Source: Helicoverpa zea
Taxonomy: Eukaryota > Arthropoda > Insecta > Lepidoptera > Noctuidae
DNA length: 64,000 nucleotides
Direction of reading: 5' to 3'
Assembly (NCBI RefSeq): GCF_022581195.2
Contig: NC_061482.1
Span: 2,046,001 to 2,110,000, forward strand
Position numbers and translations under genes: made by a program. Positions 9,206 through 19,705 of this stretch are shown piece by piece (within the stretch, counting starts at the first letter, position 1; each line of letters opens with the position of its first letter). The notes under the pieces were generated by a model that was given only the letters and a program-made list of their open reading frames with translations, ran no database searches and was not told the DNA's origin.

Positions 9206-9780
9206 GATTTTCAGTTATTGGCTTCGTATCATGAAACAAAGGACATATCCTACTGACAGAGGAACAAAGTATTAATTAAGGAATTTCATATCAGGATCCA
9301 ATTTGCTTTTCCGATTTTCAATTTGTGTTTCTATTTTGAAATGGTTTTTCATTCATTTGATATTGGATAAAACAAAGATCGTGTATTTGACAAAGAGTTT
9401 CATTAGATTTTTCTTGAAACAAGTAATAACTGAGGGTCTGAAATAATTAGAGACAATTTTATGAACATATAAATATGAGAATGAAAAGCTTATTGGAGCA
9501 AATTGCAGTAATTAACAGCTATAATAAAGCAACTAAATTAAATAAAGTAATTGTTTGAAAAGAACTAGAAAAGCATGTTTTTAGTCATTATTGTTTATAA
9601 GACTTTAATTAATAAATAATGTTTACTTATAGCTGCCAATTACATAGTTACATTACGTAGTTATACAGGCCCTAATAAAAGCGTGTTAATTAACTACCGT
9701 CATAAACTAAAACATTTTTATTTATTTCCAAAATTTTCGCATGTTATTATAGTATGTATCAATACATACAAGCTGTAATA
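9206..9780. other. No gene; short repeat tail at 9620-9700
   Basis: The 'agctgccaatt...acagttac...cctaataaaa.cgtgtta' segment at 9632-9690 also appears at 18700-18815 and is a dispersed tail. The rest is AT-rich and featureless. Confidence 0.45.
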
Positions 9781-9940
9781 CCTATTATTTTTAAAAAGAG
9801 TAACCATGGAGTTTCTTGCCCGTTCTTCTCCATAGGAAGCTACTATTGGAATGGGCAACTAGAATCAACTTTATTTATATTTTTTGACGTTCATAAGTGC
9901 TTGTGAAAGCCTAAATGAAATAAATGATTTGACTTTACCA
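9781..9940 (+). mobile_element. LINE 3' tail
   Basis: GAGTTTCTTGCCCGTTCTTC, TAGGAAGCTACT...AATGGGCAACTAG and the ending AAATAAATGATTTGACTTT are the typical 3' UTR of an abundant lepidopteran LINE. No coding sequence is left. Confidence 0.6.
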
Positions 9941-10049
9941 AAATCAACTAATGTTTAAAACATAAATATAGTTTTTTTTTAATTATTTTTGTTAGAACAT
10001 AATTTTTTAAAGAGTTTCGCATTTTCGAAGACTCATATTATTCTAAGTA

Positions 10050-10487
10050 GGGTAGTAGTATTAATTCAGCACATGCAGTGGCCATACTATGACGTCACGT
10101 AGCTTGACCTGGATGCATTTCTAGCGTTAGATTCTAGTGGGCATGATTCAGAAACATGTCAATTTTAACCAATTTCCTAAAAAAGAAGATTTCAAAGAAG
10201 AAGATTTAATCACAATTTGGATGTTTGTTTTAATTGGATATATACCGCGATAGAGCGAAGTGGAGAAGACAAATTAGGAAAGCTGACCCCTCCACCATGT
10301 GGGATACATAGCAGAAAAGAGAGAGAGGAGAGAGAATGCTTGTATTATTTATCAATCTATACATACAATAAACAATATCTCAATTCTCTTAAACTCATAT
10401 TATTACAAGAATATTCAACACATGCAGTGGCCATATTGTGACGTCACGTAGCTTGACCTGGATGCATTTCGCGTGCAATGTTCCTTC
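10050..10487 (+). repeat. Pair of ~75-bp direct repeats, 360 bp apart
   Basis: CACATGCAGTGGCCATA, then GACGTCACGTAGCTTGACCT and GGATGCATTTC occur at about 10070-10122 and again at 10419-10470. The sequence between is unrelated, with a GA-rich patch at 10310-10340. Confidence 0.75.
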
Positions 10488-10489
10488 CC

Positions 10490-11487
10490 TCGGTGAATGG
10501 GTCAGGGTTGCATCGTGAGGGGAGGGCTTGTAAGTTAAATATCCGCTTCTAACTAGGTAGGTGGGTATCAATATTGGTGAGGAATTCAGGTGTTTGTGTA
10601 GGTAAATTAAATGTTGGTGATGTTATTTAAAAAAAAAAAGTTCAACAGATTATATTATTGACACGTCTTTAGAAATATGCTGTTTTCTTATCTGTATCGT
10701 CTGCGCTATATCGCGAGACTCAATTGAATTTCTATTGTTTTGTAATTAGACACATTTAAGCAGTTTAACGTGACTCAAACGTGTGCCTTACTTTTTTATT
10801 ATAACATCATAAATGATTTCCGTTCTTCTCAAATAGAGATATTTCTATTGATCACTGAGACTTGATTCATGCAAATAACTTCAGACCTTATTACGGGTTA
10901 AAGACACCAGAAAACTACGATACTGTAACAACTAACATAATGATGTTTTATAAATCATTCAAATAAATCATTTTTTAAAATGAGAAAAATACATTCATAA
11001 TTAAAAAGCTTCCCCTGCCATATTCATAATAAATTGATCACGAATATGATAAAACCGTTTAACTGTAAATGATTTTACAATTCTCATTAATACGATATAA
11101 TTCAATCATTCGAATTGTTAAAATAAATAATTAAAACAACTTTTCAGAAACGGTCTTTCAATCTGCTTTAAACCGAAAATTAAAATCTGTTGAACACTAG
11201 GCTCTGCATATCTTTTGTTTTAAAATGTAAATATATTTACAGCGAAAATAATTGAAAATTACAGTAGGTATTGATTTTAATATAAATTATCTTTTATGAT
11301 GTTTAATTAAAACTCGGAAAATGCATCATAAGAATTTCATAATGAAAATATTTTGTTTGTGTAAACACCGAATTTCTGAATCAATATATACTGTCCATTT
11401 CCATATAATATCGGATTTTTAACAATACCAATTTAACAATACTGTTTCATTGCATGATATAAATATTTTAAATTTCAATTAAGACTA
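10490..11487. other. No gene seen
   Basis: Long AT-rich stretch with no convincing ORF or recognised repeat. A diverged 'tatcgcgagactcaattgaatttctattgttttgtaatta' segment at 10709-10750 recurs at about 24000-24035 and 56105-56150. Confidence 0.5.
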
Positions 11488-11693
11488 CACACACACAGAA
11501 AACTTTTAGTCGGCTGATAGTATCTATGCTTGGGCTCAAAATCAGTATGAAGATTAATGGTAGAACGCACACATAAATCAGGTATTTAGCCGGTATCAGA
11601 CCGAGAGAACATTTTGATAGAAATCAAAATATACAACAATTTTTTTTTTTGTTATTTGTCGGCCGACTGTTAAATTTGCTGTTAAGTGTGCGG
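11488..11693. mobile_element. GTCGGC-ended MITE copy
   Basis: Left end ACACAGAAAACTTTTAGTCG plus GCTGATAG; right end TCGGCCGACTGTTAAATTTG, then GTGTGCGG. The left half keeps the 'GGGCTCAAAATCAGTATGAAG' block of the family. Confidence 0.65.
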
Positions 11694-11788
11694 TTGCTAC
11701 AATACATTGCCGTTTTCATTGTTGCCTGATATAAATATTTTCAAAATCAATTAAAAGTAAGTAATATTTGATAGTTTAAATATCTGCA

Positions 11789-11847
11789 TGTCGATTCTAT
11801 AAAATATCACAACTCACTTCGACATCACTCTCACTTCGACTTCGATC
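11789..11847 (+). repeat. Outer terminal repeat 'TCGATTCTATAAAAT', left
   Basis: GTCGATTCTATAAAAT followed by CACAACTCACTTCG and CACTCTCACTTCG reappears inverted at about 17826-17888, and a shorter related end lies at 18321-18364. It belongs to an element interleaved with the Harbinger transposon. Confidence 0.65.
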
Positions 11848-11850
11848 TAA

Positions 11851-12170
11851 AGGTAGAATTCCGTGGACGCGACAATAGTCAACCTTTGAAAATGTATGGC
11901 ACCGTTGTCGAGGCCCGTGACAGTCGCGCGCGGCCGACGAATTTCGTAAGCTGCTCGCGGCATTGTCAAAAATTTAATTCTGGTTTTACTAAAATTCTAT
12001 AGATGTTATTAAGCGCTAGACCATGTTGAGAAGCGTACGGCCGCGAGCGGCTCACGAAATTCGTCGTCCGCGCGCGACTGTCGCAGCCCTCGGCAGCGGT
12101 GCCATACATTTTCATAGGTTGACTTTTGTCGCGCGCGGCTGCGACAATCGCGACCCACGGAATTCTACCT
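11851..12170. mobile_element. 320-bp long-TIR MITE with TAA duplication
   Basis: AGGTAGAATTCCGTGG at the left end mirrors CCACGGAATTCTACCT at the right. The inverted arms continue inward for roughly 100 bp, including GC-rich CGCGCGCGACTGTCGC-like blocks. The target duplication TAA (11848-11850 and 12171-12173) is exact, as for PIF/Harbinger elements. There is no coding capacity. Confidence 0.85.
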
Positions 12171-12290
12171 TAAAGTTTCGTGATTGACATTGTCAAACTA
12201 CACTAGCGCTTCACTATCGAGCGTGTTGACAAGTTGAACTAAATCAAAGTCGAGATTTTGACAGATTTGTCAAAATCTGTCTATCTATAG

Positions 12291-12312
12291 GGGAGGTAGG
12301 GGAGAGATGGGC
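12291..12312 (+). repeat. Harbinger-element TIR, left
   Basis: GGGGAGGTAGGGGAGAGATG then GGCA. The mirror image, with one difference, is at 18277-18300. Confidence 0.7.
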
Positions 12313-12323
12313 AGTTGGGAGAC

Positions 12324-12374
12324 ATGATCAAATCAGAATAAAAGGGGGGTCCTTTTATTCTGATTTCTGATCAT
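12324..12374 (+). repeat. Subterminal hairpin
   Basis: ATGATCAAATCAGAATAAAA and TTTTATTCTGATTTCTGATC pair across a short G-rich loop just inside the left TIR. No equivalent is seen at the right end. Confidence 0.75.
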
Positions 12375-13015
12375 AGTTTTGTTTTTTTTTAATTGGGTAG
12401 TTTACGTTACCGACTGGTAACGGTGTTCATCCATAGACTATCTGTCATTTCTGTGAGTTGTCAAGAACAAACACTCGTAAAAGTACTTAAATATTTTGTT
12501 GCGGTTTCGGATCGTTATAAAGAGAAAACTAATGAAAGGTATGTGTATTTTCTATTATTAATTATTGATTGTCAAAATCTCCAGTTACAATTATAGTAAG
12601 TCGATGCAATCCACACCTATTATACCTTTAGAAGAGAGTACTACAGCAATAGTTAATGGGCCCCACGTTTTTATTTTAGTCTAATATGACCGGGACCACC
12701 TACGTAGGTTGACAGGTAAGTAACTATTTTTTATTTTCTAGTTTTCAGTGCACATAAGATAAAACCGTTTAACTTAAAAGTTTTTTTACCGATTTTTTTT
12801 TCATAAACTAAGTCAAAAGTGTCCAATGCTCTCTATGGTAGGGAGGCTTTTCTTCGTCAGTGAAAATTTGTGAGGTTATAAATCTGCGCGAAAAATCCTT
12901 TATAGAATCTTGTTTCAGGTACCGTTGCCAACTTGATCTAGAGACTATTATATTTAAAATAGTGTTTAAATAAAGTTCTAAGTGTTTTAAAGTGATTAAG
13001 TGCCTACATTTAACG

Positions 13016-14647
13016 ATGGCTAGAATGTTTTTGCTTAAATCTTTATTAGAAGAAGCTCATGCTTTAGATAATTTAGAAAAGCGTCAACAATCTGCTAGAA
13101 TTCGTAGTTTACCTTTATTAACTCGCGATGATGACTATGTGAGCATATATAGATTGTCAAAGGAGCTAATTGACCAACTGGAGTCTGATTTACTGCCCCT
13201 GATAAAGCCCACAAAACGTCGAGGCAAAGGACTTACAACTCGTGTAAAAGTAAGTATTGACACAGTTTATAGTTGAAAAATTGTAATCAAGCACACAATA
13301 ATAAGAAAAACACTTAGTTCTTAATAAGGAGTATTCCCTTTATGTGGTTTCCCCGCCAGCTGATATGTTTTCAAAAGCCTCTGTACTTCAGTTATAATAT
13401 TGGTATTCTCTTAAGCATGAAAATAACCAAATTGGTCTCAATTTTGTTTTCACTAAATCCAGATAAAGTAGGTATTACATTTTTTATTGATTTATTGTTT
13501 CACAGATACTATGTACTTTATCATTCTTGGCTAGTGGCAGTTACCAGAAGGTTATTAAAGAGGGCATCAGAACTTATTTATCGCAACCGTCTGCATCTCG
13601 TTGCATAAATGAAGTAGTGGAAGCTCTGAACAATCCGGCCGTAGTAAAAAAATATATAAGGTTTCCTCAAAATCAGCAAGAAAGGCAAATTTTAAAAGAA
13701 AGGTTAGTACCTAGATATAATATAATTTTAATATTATTATAATTAAACTGACCCTTTTATTTTTACAGTTGATCATGTTAGTGATTATTGTAAATTACAG
13801 GTTCTACAAAAGGTTTGGGTTTCCAGCCACCATAGGCTGTATTGATGGCACTCTGGTGGCAATGAAGAGACCAGCAGAGAACGAAGAACGGTTTTACTGC
13901 CGCAAAGGCTACCATGCAAGAAATGTGCAATTGGTAAAATGGATTTCAATGTTGTAATCAATTATAATTAGGTATAATAGAGTCATTGTAATTTATTTCT
14001 TTTTCAGATAACAGATGCAGATTTAAATATTTTACACGTGGATCCCACATATGGAGGAGCTACTCACGATAGCTTCATTTTTAATTATAGTGCTATCAAA
14101 GACCATTTAGAGGCATTAAAAATGCTGGTGAAGAAGTAGTTTTGCTCGGTAAGTAGATCCTTTCCTGACCCTGCTTCAGAATATAAGCCTAATTACTAAG
14201 TATAAAAACTACATAGTTATTTTTTTTTCAGGTGATTCAGGATATGCTCAGCGTGCCTACCTCATGACGCCAATTAGTGGCGCTGAAGAGAATTCCCCTG
14301 AAGCTTATTACAATAAGCGTCATTCAACTGCTCGCAACTCAGTTGAGAGAACAATAGGCCTCCTAAAAGGACGATTTAGGTGCTTATTAGTACAAAGAGT
14401 ACTCGACTACCATCCAGATGTAGTTGCAAAAATAGTAATTGCATGTTGTGTTTTGCACAACATGTGCAATCGCGCGGGAATTCCGGCAATCTCTATTTCC
14501 GAGGAAGAAAGAGTAGAAGAGCTTGAAATAATTGCTGAAGCAACAAGGAGGCAAACTAGAGATTTACCATCCAACGCCGATTTAGCTTTAGGTCAATTAC
14601 GAAGGCGAAACTTCGTGAATGGGCTTTGGCGTTCACGTCATAATTAA
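13016..14647 (+). pseudogene. PIF/Harbinger DDE transposase, five exons, one frameshift
   Basis: Predicted exons: 13016-13249, 13506-13702, 13801-13933, 14008-14148 and 14232-14647, all with GT..AG borders and compatible phases. The product would be about 373 aa, usual for the family. The N-terminus (MARMFLLKSLLEEAHALDN) is followed by SFLASGSYQKVIKEG...SRCINEVVEAL, typical of the Harbinger helical region. The DDE triad is visible: GCIDGT (Asp 13844-13846), GDSGY (Asp 14234-14236) and VERTIGLLKGRF (Glu 14345-14347). LHNMCNRAGIP follows. In exon 4 the frame breaks in the A-run near 14118-14122. One base is lacking there for NAGEEVVLLG to join GDSGY, so as written a stop follows at LVKK. Cut-and-paste transposase acting in the nucleus (family knowledge). 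A homopolymer sequencing error is possible. Confidence 0.85.
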
Positions 14648-15108
14648 TGGGTGCTAATTAAATAGACTTCTTTTTATTATCATTATTCGGCCCAAAAATG
14701 TATGTTGGCTTCTAAATTACTAAGTCAGCCACAATTAACTATGCCGGATTGCTGAACCAGAGGTCTTGGGTTCGATTCCCGGTTCGGTCGACATTTGTGT
14801 GATGAGCATGCTTGTTGGCCGTGGTCTGGGTGTGACAATATGTATCTATACTAATATTATAAAGAGGAAAACTTTGTTTGTTTGGTTGTAATGGATAAAC
14901 TCAAAAACTACTGGACCAATTTTAAATATTCTTTCAATAATCTTAGCTGATGTTTATTTTGTTTTGATTGAAAAAAATAAAAAAATAAACTTATGTAAAT
15001 TAGCTTATTTATTGTTCAACCACCTATAACAATTTACCTAGTTTAGGACCTCGAAGTTTAGTTTAGGCCGAAGCCAAACGCTGAATCCCTTTTGAGACAA
15101 CTTTAATC
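14648..15108. other. Spacer between the convergent Harbinger genes, with SINE C and Lep1-like fragments
   Basis: 14740-14843 carries the B-box and body of SINE type C. It is followed without gap by TCTATACTAATATTATAAAG, a Lep1-like 5' end (14844 to about 14940). The remainder is AT-rich. Confidence 0.6.
14740..14843 (+). mobile_element. SINE type C fragment (tRNA-derived)
   Basis: GGTTCGATTCCCGGTTCGGT, then GTGATGAGCATGCTTGTTGG and GGTCTGGGTGTGACAATATG match the SINE at 46218-46467. The tRNA A-box side is degraded and the 3' part is missing. Confidence 0.75.
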
Positions 15109-15420
15109 TAAAAATTCTGTCCCTCTCTGCACTCCTCTCCAGAAAGGACTGCATGATCTGCGTATTCAATCTTTGTATCTCCAGCTGCTGTTCTTCCAAC
15201 CTCAGGAATCTCTCAGTCATGGAGGAGAATTCCTATCTCTGTTGACGGCCTCTGCCAATGCTTGCAGCCCTTGACCGACTGCAGCTACAGCTTCAGCAAA
15301 AATTCTGTCCCTCTCTGCACTCCTCTCCAGAAAGGACTGCATGATCTGCGTATTCAATCTTTGTATCTCCAGCTGCTGTTCTTCCAACCTCAGGAATCTC
15401 TCAGTCATGGAGGAGAATTC
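15109..15420 (-). repeat. 124-bp direct duplication, 188-bp offset, at the 3' end of the partner gene
   Basis: 15109-15232 and 15297-15420 are essentially the same sequence, separated by 64 bp. Both encode MTERFLRLEEQQLEIQRLNT...ERDRIF on the minus strand. The second copy (15220-15038) continues into unrelated sequence. The duplication places TGA at the repeated ATGA, giving the partner protein its present stop. Confidence 0.9.
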
Positions 15421-17374
15421 CGTTCGCCGTTGTGATGGTGGAAGAGCAGCAACTGAAGACGTGTGACGTGCTGAAAAGAGAACACCTATTACTACATGCG
15501 TTAATAAAAACTCTTAAATAAATAGCTGCCTTTCGTTGTGATTTGTCTCAAAAATTGTTTTGATGGTTATTTTTAGTTTGTACTTACACACAGAACCACC
15601 TCGACTACCACGAACTGTCCTAGAGCGCCGAGAAGGTGAAGCCACTGAAGCTGTGTGACGTGAAACTAAAAAGATAAATATTTACATTTTAAAATTCTCG
15701 ATCTAATGGTAGAGAATGCTGTTTAAATGTATTTTTTACCTACATGATGAAGCCGCAGTTCTTGGAATGACTGGGGAGGCTACTGGGGTGGAACCACGGC
15801 GTGAAGGTGAAGGTGTGGGCGTATGGGAAAGTGTTACAGTTGGAGGGGACAGGCTGGGATGATAAACATGAGGATTTGGAGGAGGAGTGTTGTCTAACTG
15901 GTTATTCTGAAACAACAGAAACAATCTTAAAAAGGCCCACTTCCTAATATTGAAATTAAATATCGACAATTCCAAGTGACACAGTAAATAATATTAAAGC
16001 ACTTAGAATTTCAGAGATAGATACATACCCGTAAAATGCTTTGGCTAGTTCCAACAATGGAGCTGGATGAGGAAGCAAACAGTTTTCTCGAAATTGCACT
16101 AGCTGGTGGTCTGTAATTTCGAGGTGCTGGACTGTCCTCAATCAGGGCGGAATCCTGTAAATTGGATAAAATGGTATCTTCCTTGTGGGATAAAATTAAG
16201 ATTATAATATTATTAGGGTTATTACAAGGATGAATTACTATTTCAATTATATTGGTAATAATAAAATGAATTTCAATATTTATAGATACTAATAGAATAT
16301 AATCTAGACACATCATATACAGACATATTTAGTACAAAATAGCTTACATAAAATACAATAGCTGCTGATTCCTCAGTAGGCCGTGCCTGACTCTGCTGTT
16401 GTTGTGGTACATTAATCTATAATAAGTTAACATAAAAAAAAATGCTAGATAAGAGTGTAAAATAATGAATTCCATAAAATTATGAATTAAAAAATATCTT
16501 ACGTTGTCATCATTAGTATTGTATATAGGTTGTGCTTCGGGTGATGGAGACGGCGTATCATTTTCCTGAAACAGGAAGGTAAATTTAATATAAAATTCAC
16601 TTAACACTAAAAAGGGTCTAATCCACAAAAAAATGGGTGCTGTAAAAACGACAGCAAACCTTGCAGAGTGTTTCTAGTATTACTTACCAATTGCATTTCT
16701 GAATTTCTTACCGGAAACGGCTGAATGCCTAAATGTGCATCTCCTGTGGAAAAGCTTTCACCACCACACAAAGCAACAATCCTTTCCTCAACCTCAGTTA
16801 GCATCATTTCGTCCTCCACCCCACCACCAGTCCTACGCCTAGCAGCAGAGCGTGCTGCAACTTTTTTTTTAATGGCGCTTTTTTTGTCAGTCCAATACTA
16901 CAATCAAACATTTATTTAAAATTAAAAAGAAAATTAGTTGTCTCCATTTCCACAATATTCTTGGTCAAAAATTGAAAAAGATTACATAAAATCAAAAAAC
17001 CAAGACTATCGGCTATCGCATAAGTGGTTTGCTTTAAGGAATGTGAAGTGGTTCTAACATACTGCTGCAAAAAAAAATACTGCTAACCTTGGTCCACTGT
17101 TTGTGGGTTTTGATGGTGCCACCTATACTGTTTAAGCGCACGGCTAATTCCTCCCACTGGCTTCGACTTCGCTCTCTGGCATTTTGCGTTCTCACGAAAC
17201 CCTTCGCCAGGCCAGGGTTTTGCTCCATAAACTCAACCAGAGTTTCAACCTGAGCCGACGAAGGGTGAGACGACCTGTCATTTGGACTGAAATTATTGTT
17301 GGATTAATAAAATAAACACTTATTTAATTAATATTATTTTTAACTTTATAACAAGAAATATAAAATTACTTCAT
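15217..17374 (-). CDS. Harbinger partner protein (SANT/MADF-like DNA-binding), nine exons
   Basis: Exons on the minus strand: 17374-17370, 17286-17088, 16897-16712, 16565-16503, 16416-16348, 16154-16029, 15906-15744, 15665-15588 and 15470-15217. Every join keeps phase, giving about 380 aa and no internal stop. The N-terminus MNPNDRSSHPSSAQ leads into a SANT/MADF-like fold: VETLVEFMEQNPGLAKGFV, SQWEELAVRLNSIGG, HKQWTK and YWTDKKSAIKKKVAARSAAR. The middle is Pro/Ser/Thr-rich, with repeated SRHT.SVA units. The C-terminus is a Glu/Arg-rich coiled coil (FLRLEEQQLEIQRLNTQIMQ) ending at 15217. In PIF/Harbinger elements this second protein helps transposase entry into the nucleus and end binding (family knowledge). 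The 5-nt first exon and an alternative exon-3 donor near 16688 are the weakest points. Confidence 0.75.
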
Positions 17375-17825
17375 GATTTTATCACAATTACGGCGAAAAC
17401 CGGCGAAAACAAACAAGCTTAAACACAATATGAAGACAGAAGATACCCGATATATTACTTTCCTCTATGACAGAAGAGAAGAAAATATTGTCCACAGATT
17501 AATAATGGTATTGGCGCTGTCAGTATTTTTTTTCGTAGGGTAAGCATAGATTATATTCACAGCACGAATTTAGAGATTTCTGTTTATTTTATACTTAAAA
17601 GCTGCCTCAAATTCCTTACAATAACAAATTATAACTAAAACATCATATTTAGCTAAAATTCTGTGTCAAAACTGATAAAATTAAAAACTGATTAATCTCG
17701 GTTGACATTTTGTCGAGTGGGGAAGTCACTAGCACAGCATTGGTCGATGTCGAGCTCACTTCACTTCGCAAGTGATTAGGTGATGTTTACAGAATGCAAA
17801 ATCAAGGTCGTTCTGAATCGAATGC

Positions 17826-17888
17826 GAAGTGAGAGTGAATAGCGAAGTGAAATGCGAGTTGTTGTTCGAATTTTATAGAATCGACGTG
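17826..17888 (-). repeat. Outer terminal repeat 'TCGATTCTATAAAAT', inverted copy
   Basis: GCGAAGTGAGAGTGAATAGC...GCGAGTTGTTGTTCGAATTT, then TATAGAATCGAC mirrors 11789-11847 but lies inside the inferred Harbinger boundary. Confidence 0.65.
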
Positions 17889-18276
17889 CAGGCAGGCCTT
17901 GGCCCTGTTGCGCCCCGCTGGGGTTGCTGACAGTATTCTACTTGTGTAGCCCTTTCATTTGATACCCATATTGAGGGGGCTGTGCCATTTTGTGCCGGCG
18001 GCCATATTGGATTTAATTAAAGGTGTATACAAAATTTCAGACCAATCGGTTGACAGGAAGAGGGTGAAATTTGAATTACTAAATTTGATCCAAGAATAAA
18101 TAATAAAACAAACGGGGTGAGCTAAATAAAACCGTTTAAATATCTCGTAATGTTGAAACTGATTGTAATTTTTAGGAAAGCTCTTTCATTATATCTAGCC
18201 GAATATAAGAAATGGCAATAAAAGTTGATAATGATCTGTAAAATCTGATTTTTTATGCAATAAATTGTGAAAAAGT

Positions 18277-18300
18277 GCCCATCCCTCCCCTACCTCCCCT
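18277..18300 (-). repeat. Harbinger-element TIR, right
   Basis: TGCCCATCCCTCCCCTACCT plus CCCC is the mirror of the left end. Confidence 0.7.
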
Positions 18301-18320
18301 AAAGTATGAAATGACATTAC

Positions 18321-18364
18321 GAATCGAAGTGAAATGCGAGTTGTTGATCGAGTTTTATAGAATC
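18321..18364 (-). repeat. Third copy of the TCTATAAAA terminal repeat
   Basis: CGAAGTGAAATGCGAGTTGT, TGATCGAGTTTTATAGAATC then CC. It lies just outside the right Harbinger TIR. Confidence 0.65.
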
Positions 18365-18469
18365 CCAGTACTGTTATTTGTGCACGATTCCCGTTACATG
18401 CGCTTTTATTAAAACAAAATAGCAATATTTTTCATCCTTTGCTACGCTCGGAATGACAATAAATATTTC

Positions 18470-18820
18470 TAGTAACAATAAAATTCATTAATGAAACTAT
18501 TTTGTTTATTCTTCTCTTTATATTGTGTTCATATTAAACAAATTATTGTCAGTTTAAAAAACAATAGAAAATCATGCTTCTATAGATGCACGTAAAAATA
18601 ATTACAAGACATTTCTAACAAGTCCAAACACATCTATGATTCTATGTTCCTTCATCATCAGATCAGTTCGACAGTACCATATTATTGTATTGTCATTAGA
18701 ACTACATACAGCTGCCAATTTTCATGACGCTACGATCACTGGAAGATAGTTTTAGTTACCTTAGATTCCATTACACAGTTACATACAGGTCGACCTAATA
18801 AAAACGTGCTAAAAACACAG
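18470..18820. repeat. Dispersed repeat tail
   Basis: 'cagctgccaattttcatgac', 'ttagattccattacacagtt', then 'acaggtcgacctaataaaaa' and 'cgtgcta' form a common lepidopteran repeat terminus, also seen shortened at 9632-9690. Class not determined. Confidence 0.45.
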
Positions 18821-19082
18821 TATCCATTTCATCTACACCAGTACTCGTTTCTCTCGTAAACCTACATGTTTTCGTAATATAATAAAACAACAGCAAACAG
18901 AGCATTTCAAAATAAACATTAATACATGAACAAACACATTCATATCGTAACAGAAAATATGGGTGGAAACTGAATGGTGATATGCAAACAAACAAGAAAA
19001 GAAAAATATTTTATCAATACTGCCGATAGTCTATGGGTTCATCTATCTAAAGATTTCTATAAGCGATCCATCCGTCGTGCAA

Positions 19083-19261
19083 AGCCTTACTTATAAAGGT
19101 GAATTAAATATAAGTAATACTTAAGGGCTGCTTAAGAAAATTCTTACTTATAAACGTTACTTAAGCATGTCTTAAGGAACATTTAATCAATGCTTAAGAC
19201 TTTAAGTAGTGATTAGTTAAAACGTTGCTTAGAAGGTGATTAGAGATTTTATAAGTAAGGG
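19083..19261. mobile_element. Probable small MITE rich in CTTAAG/ACTTAT
   Basis: GCCTTACTTATAAA at the left mirrors TTTATAAGTAAGG at the right. The interior repeats TTACTTA.. and CTTAAG. I cannot read a target duplication. Confidence 0.5.
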
Positions 19262-19559
19262 GGTTGAATTCGACATTAGCTTCATATAAATGATGGCCAA
19301 TCTCTTATTGAGAAACAACTTAAAGATCGGTCATTGTAATTTGCAGTAGGTATACGATGAATTGTTCAAAAATTAACAATCAATTCAATTGAATTAAAAT
19401 TTTGCTCTTTTTAGTAATATGTCGAAAGAAAAACCTCAATGATCAAGATTCTAGTTTCCACCTGTTTCACCCACGACATAAACTGAAAAGGTCTCCTAAA
19501 ATCTTCAGGATGCAAGTTCTCTCTATATCAGGTTCGGTTTCAATCAGATGAATGGATGA

Positions 19560-19650
19560 TCAAAATCAAAATTATTTATTGAATTATAAAGAAATTACCT
19601 TATCTCCCGAGCCCGAGCAAAATAAATGATTTGATTTGATTTGATTTGAG
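19560..19650 (+). mobile_element. LINE 3' terminus with (TTTGA)n
   Basis: ATTATTTATTGAATTATAAA and then AAATAAATGATTTGATTTGATTTGATTTGA, a short terminal repeat typical of LINE 3' ends. It abuts a SINE A fragment. Confidence 0.6.
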
Positions 19651-19705
19651 CCTTTTTCCCAACTATGTTGGTCGGCTTTCAGTTAACCGGATTCAGTATT
19701 CAAAT
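19651..19705 (-). mobile_element. SINE type A, 3' fragment
   Basis: GAGCCTTTTTCCCAACTATG, TTGGTCGGCTTTCAGT and AACCGGATTCAG are the reverse complement of the type A tail. Confidence 0.75.

Larger units (their letters stand above)
12288..18303. mobile_element. Two-gene PIF/Harbinger DNA transposon (~6 kb)
   Basis: The ends carry the inverted repeat GGGGAGGTAGGGGAG.GATG plus GGCA (left from 12291, right ending at 18300). Between them lie a + strand DDE transposase (13016-14647) and a convergent - strand SANT/MADF-like partner (17374-15217), the classic PIF/Harbinger pair. Flanking bases are ..TATA on the left and TAAA.. on the right, so a clean TWA duplication cannot be read. A second terminal-repeat type (TCGATTCTATAAAA) lies outside the left end and both inside and outside the right end, so the boundary may be an older, rearranged nest. 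Limits are less certain than gene content. Confidence 0.72.

Noticed and set aside
12393..12596. 67-aa ORF upstream of the Harbinger transposase
   Set aside because: No similarity to transposase N-termini. The transposase ATG at 13016 begins a better-supported exon.
15038..15220. Separate 60-aa minus-strand ORF resembling the Harbinger partner C-terminus
   Set aside because: It is the second half of the 124-bp duplication downstream of the stop, not an independent gene.
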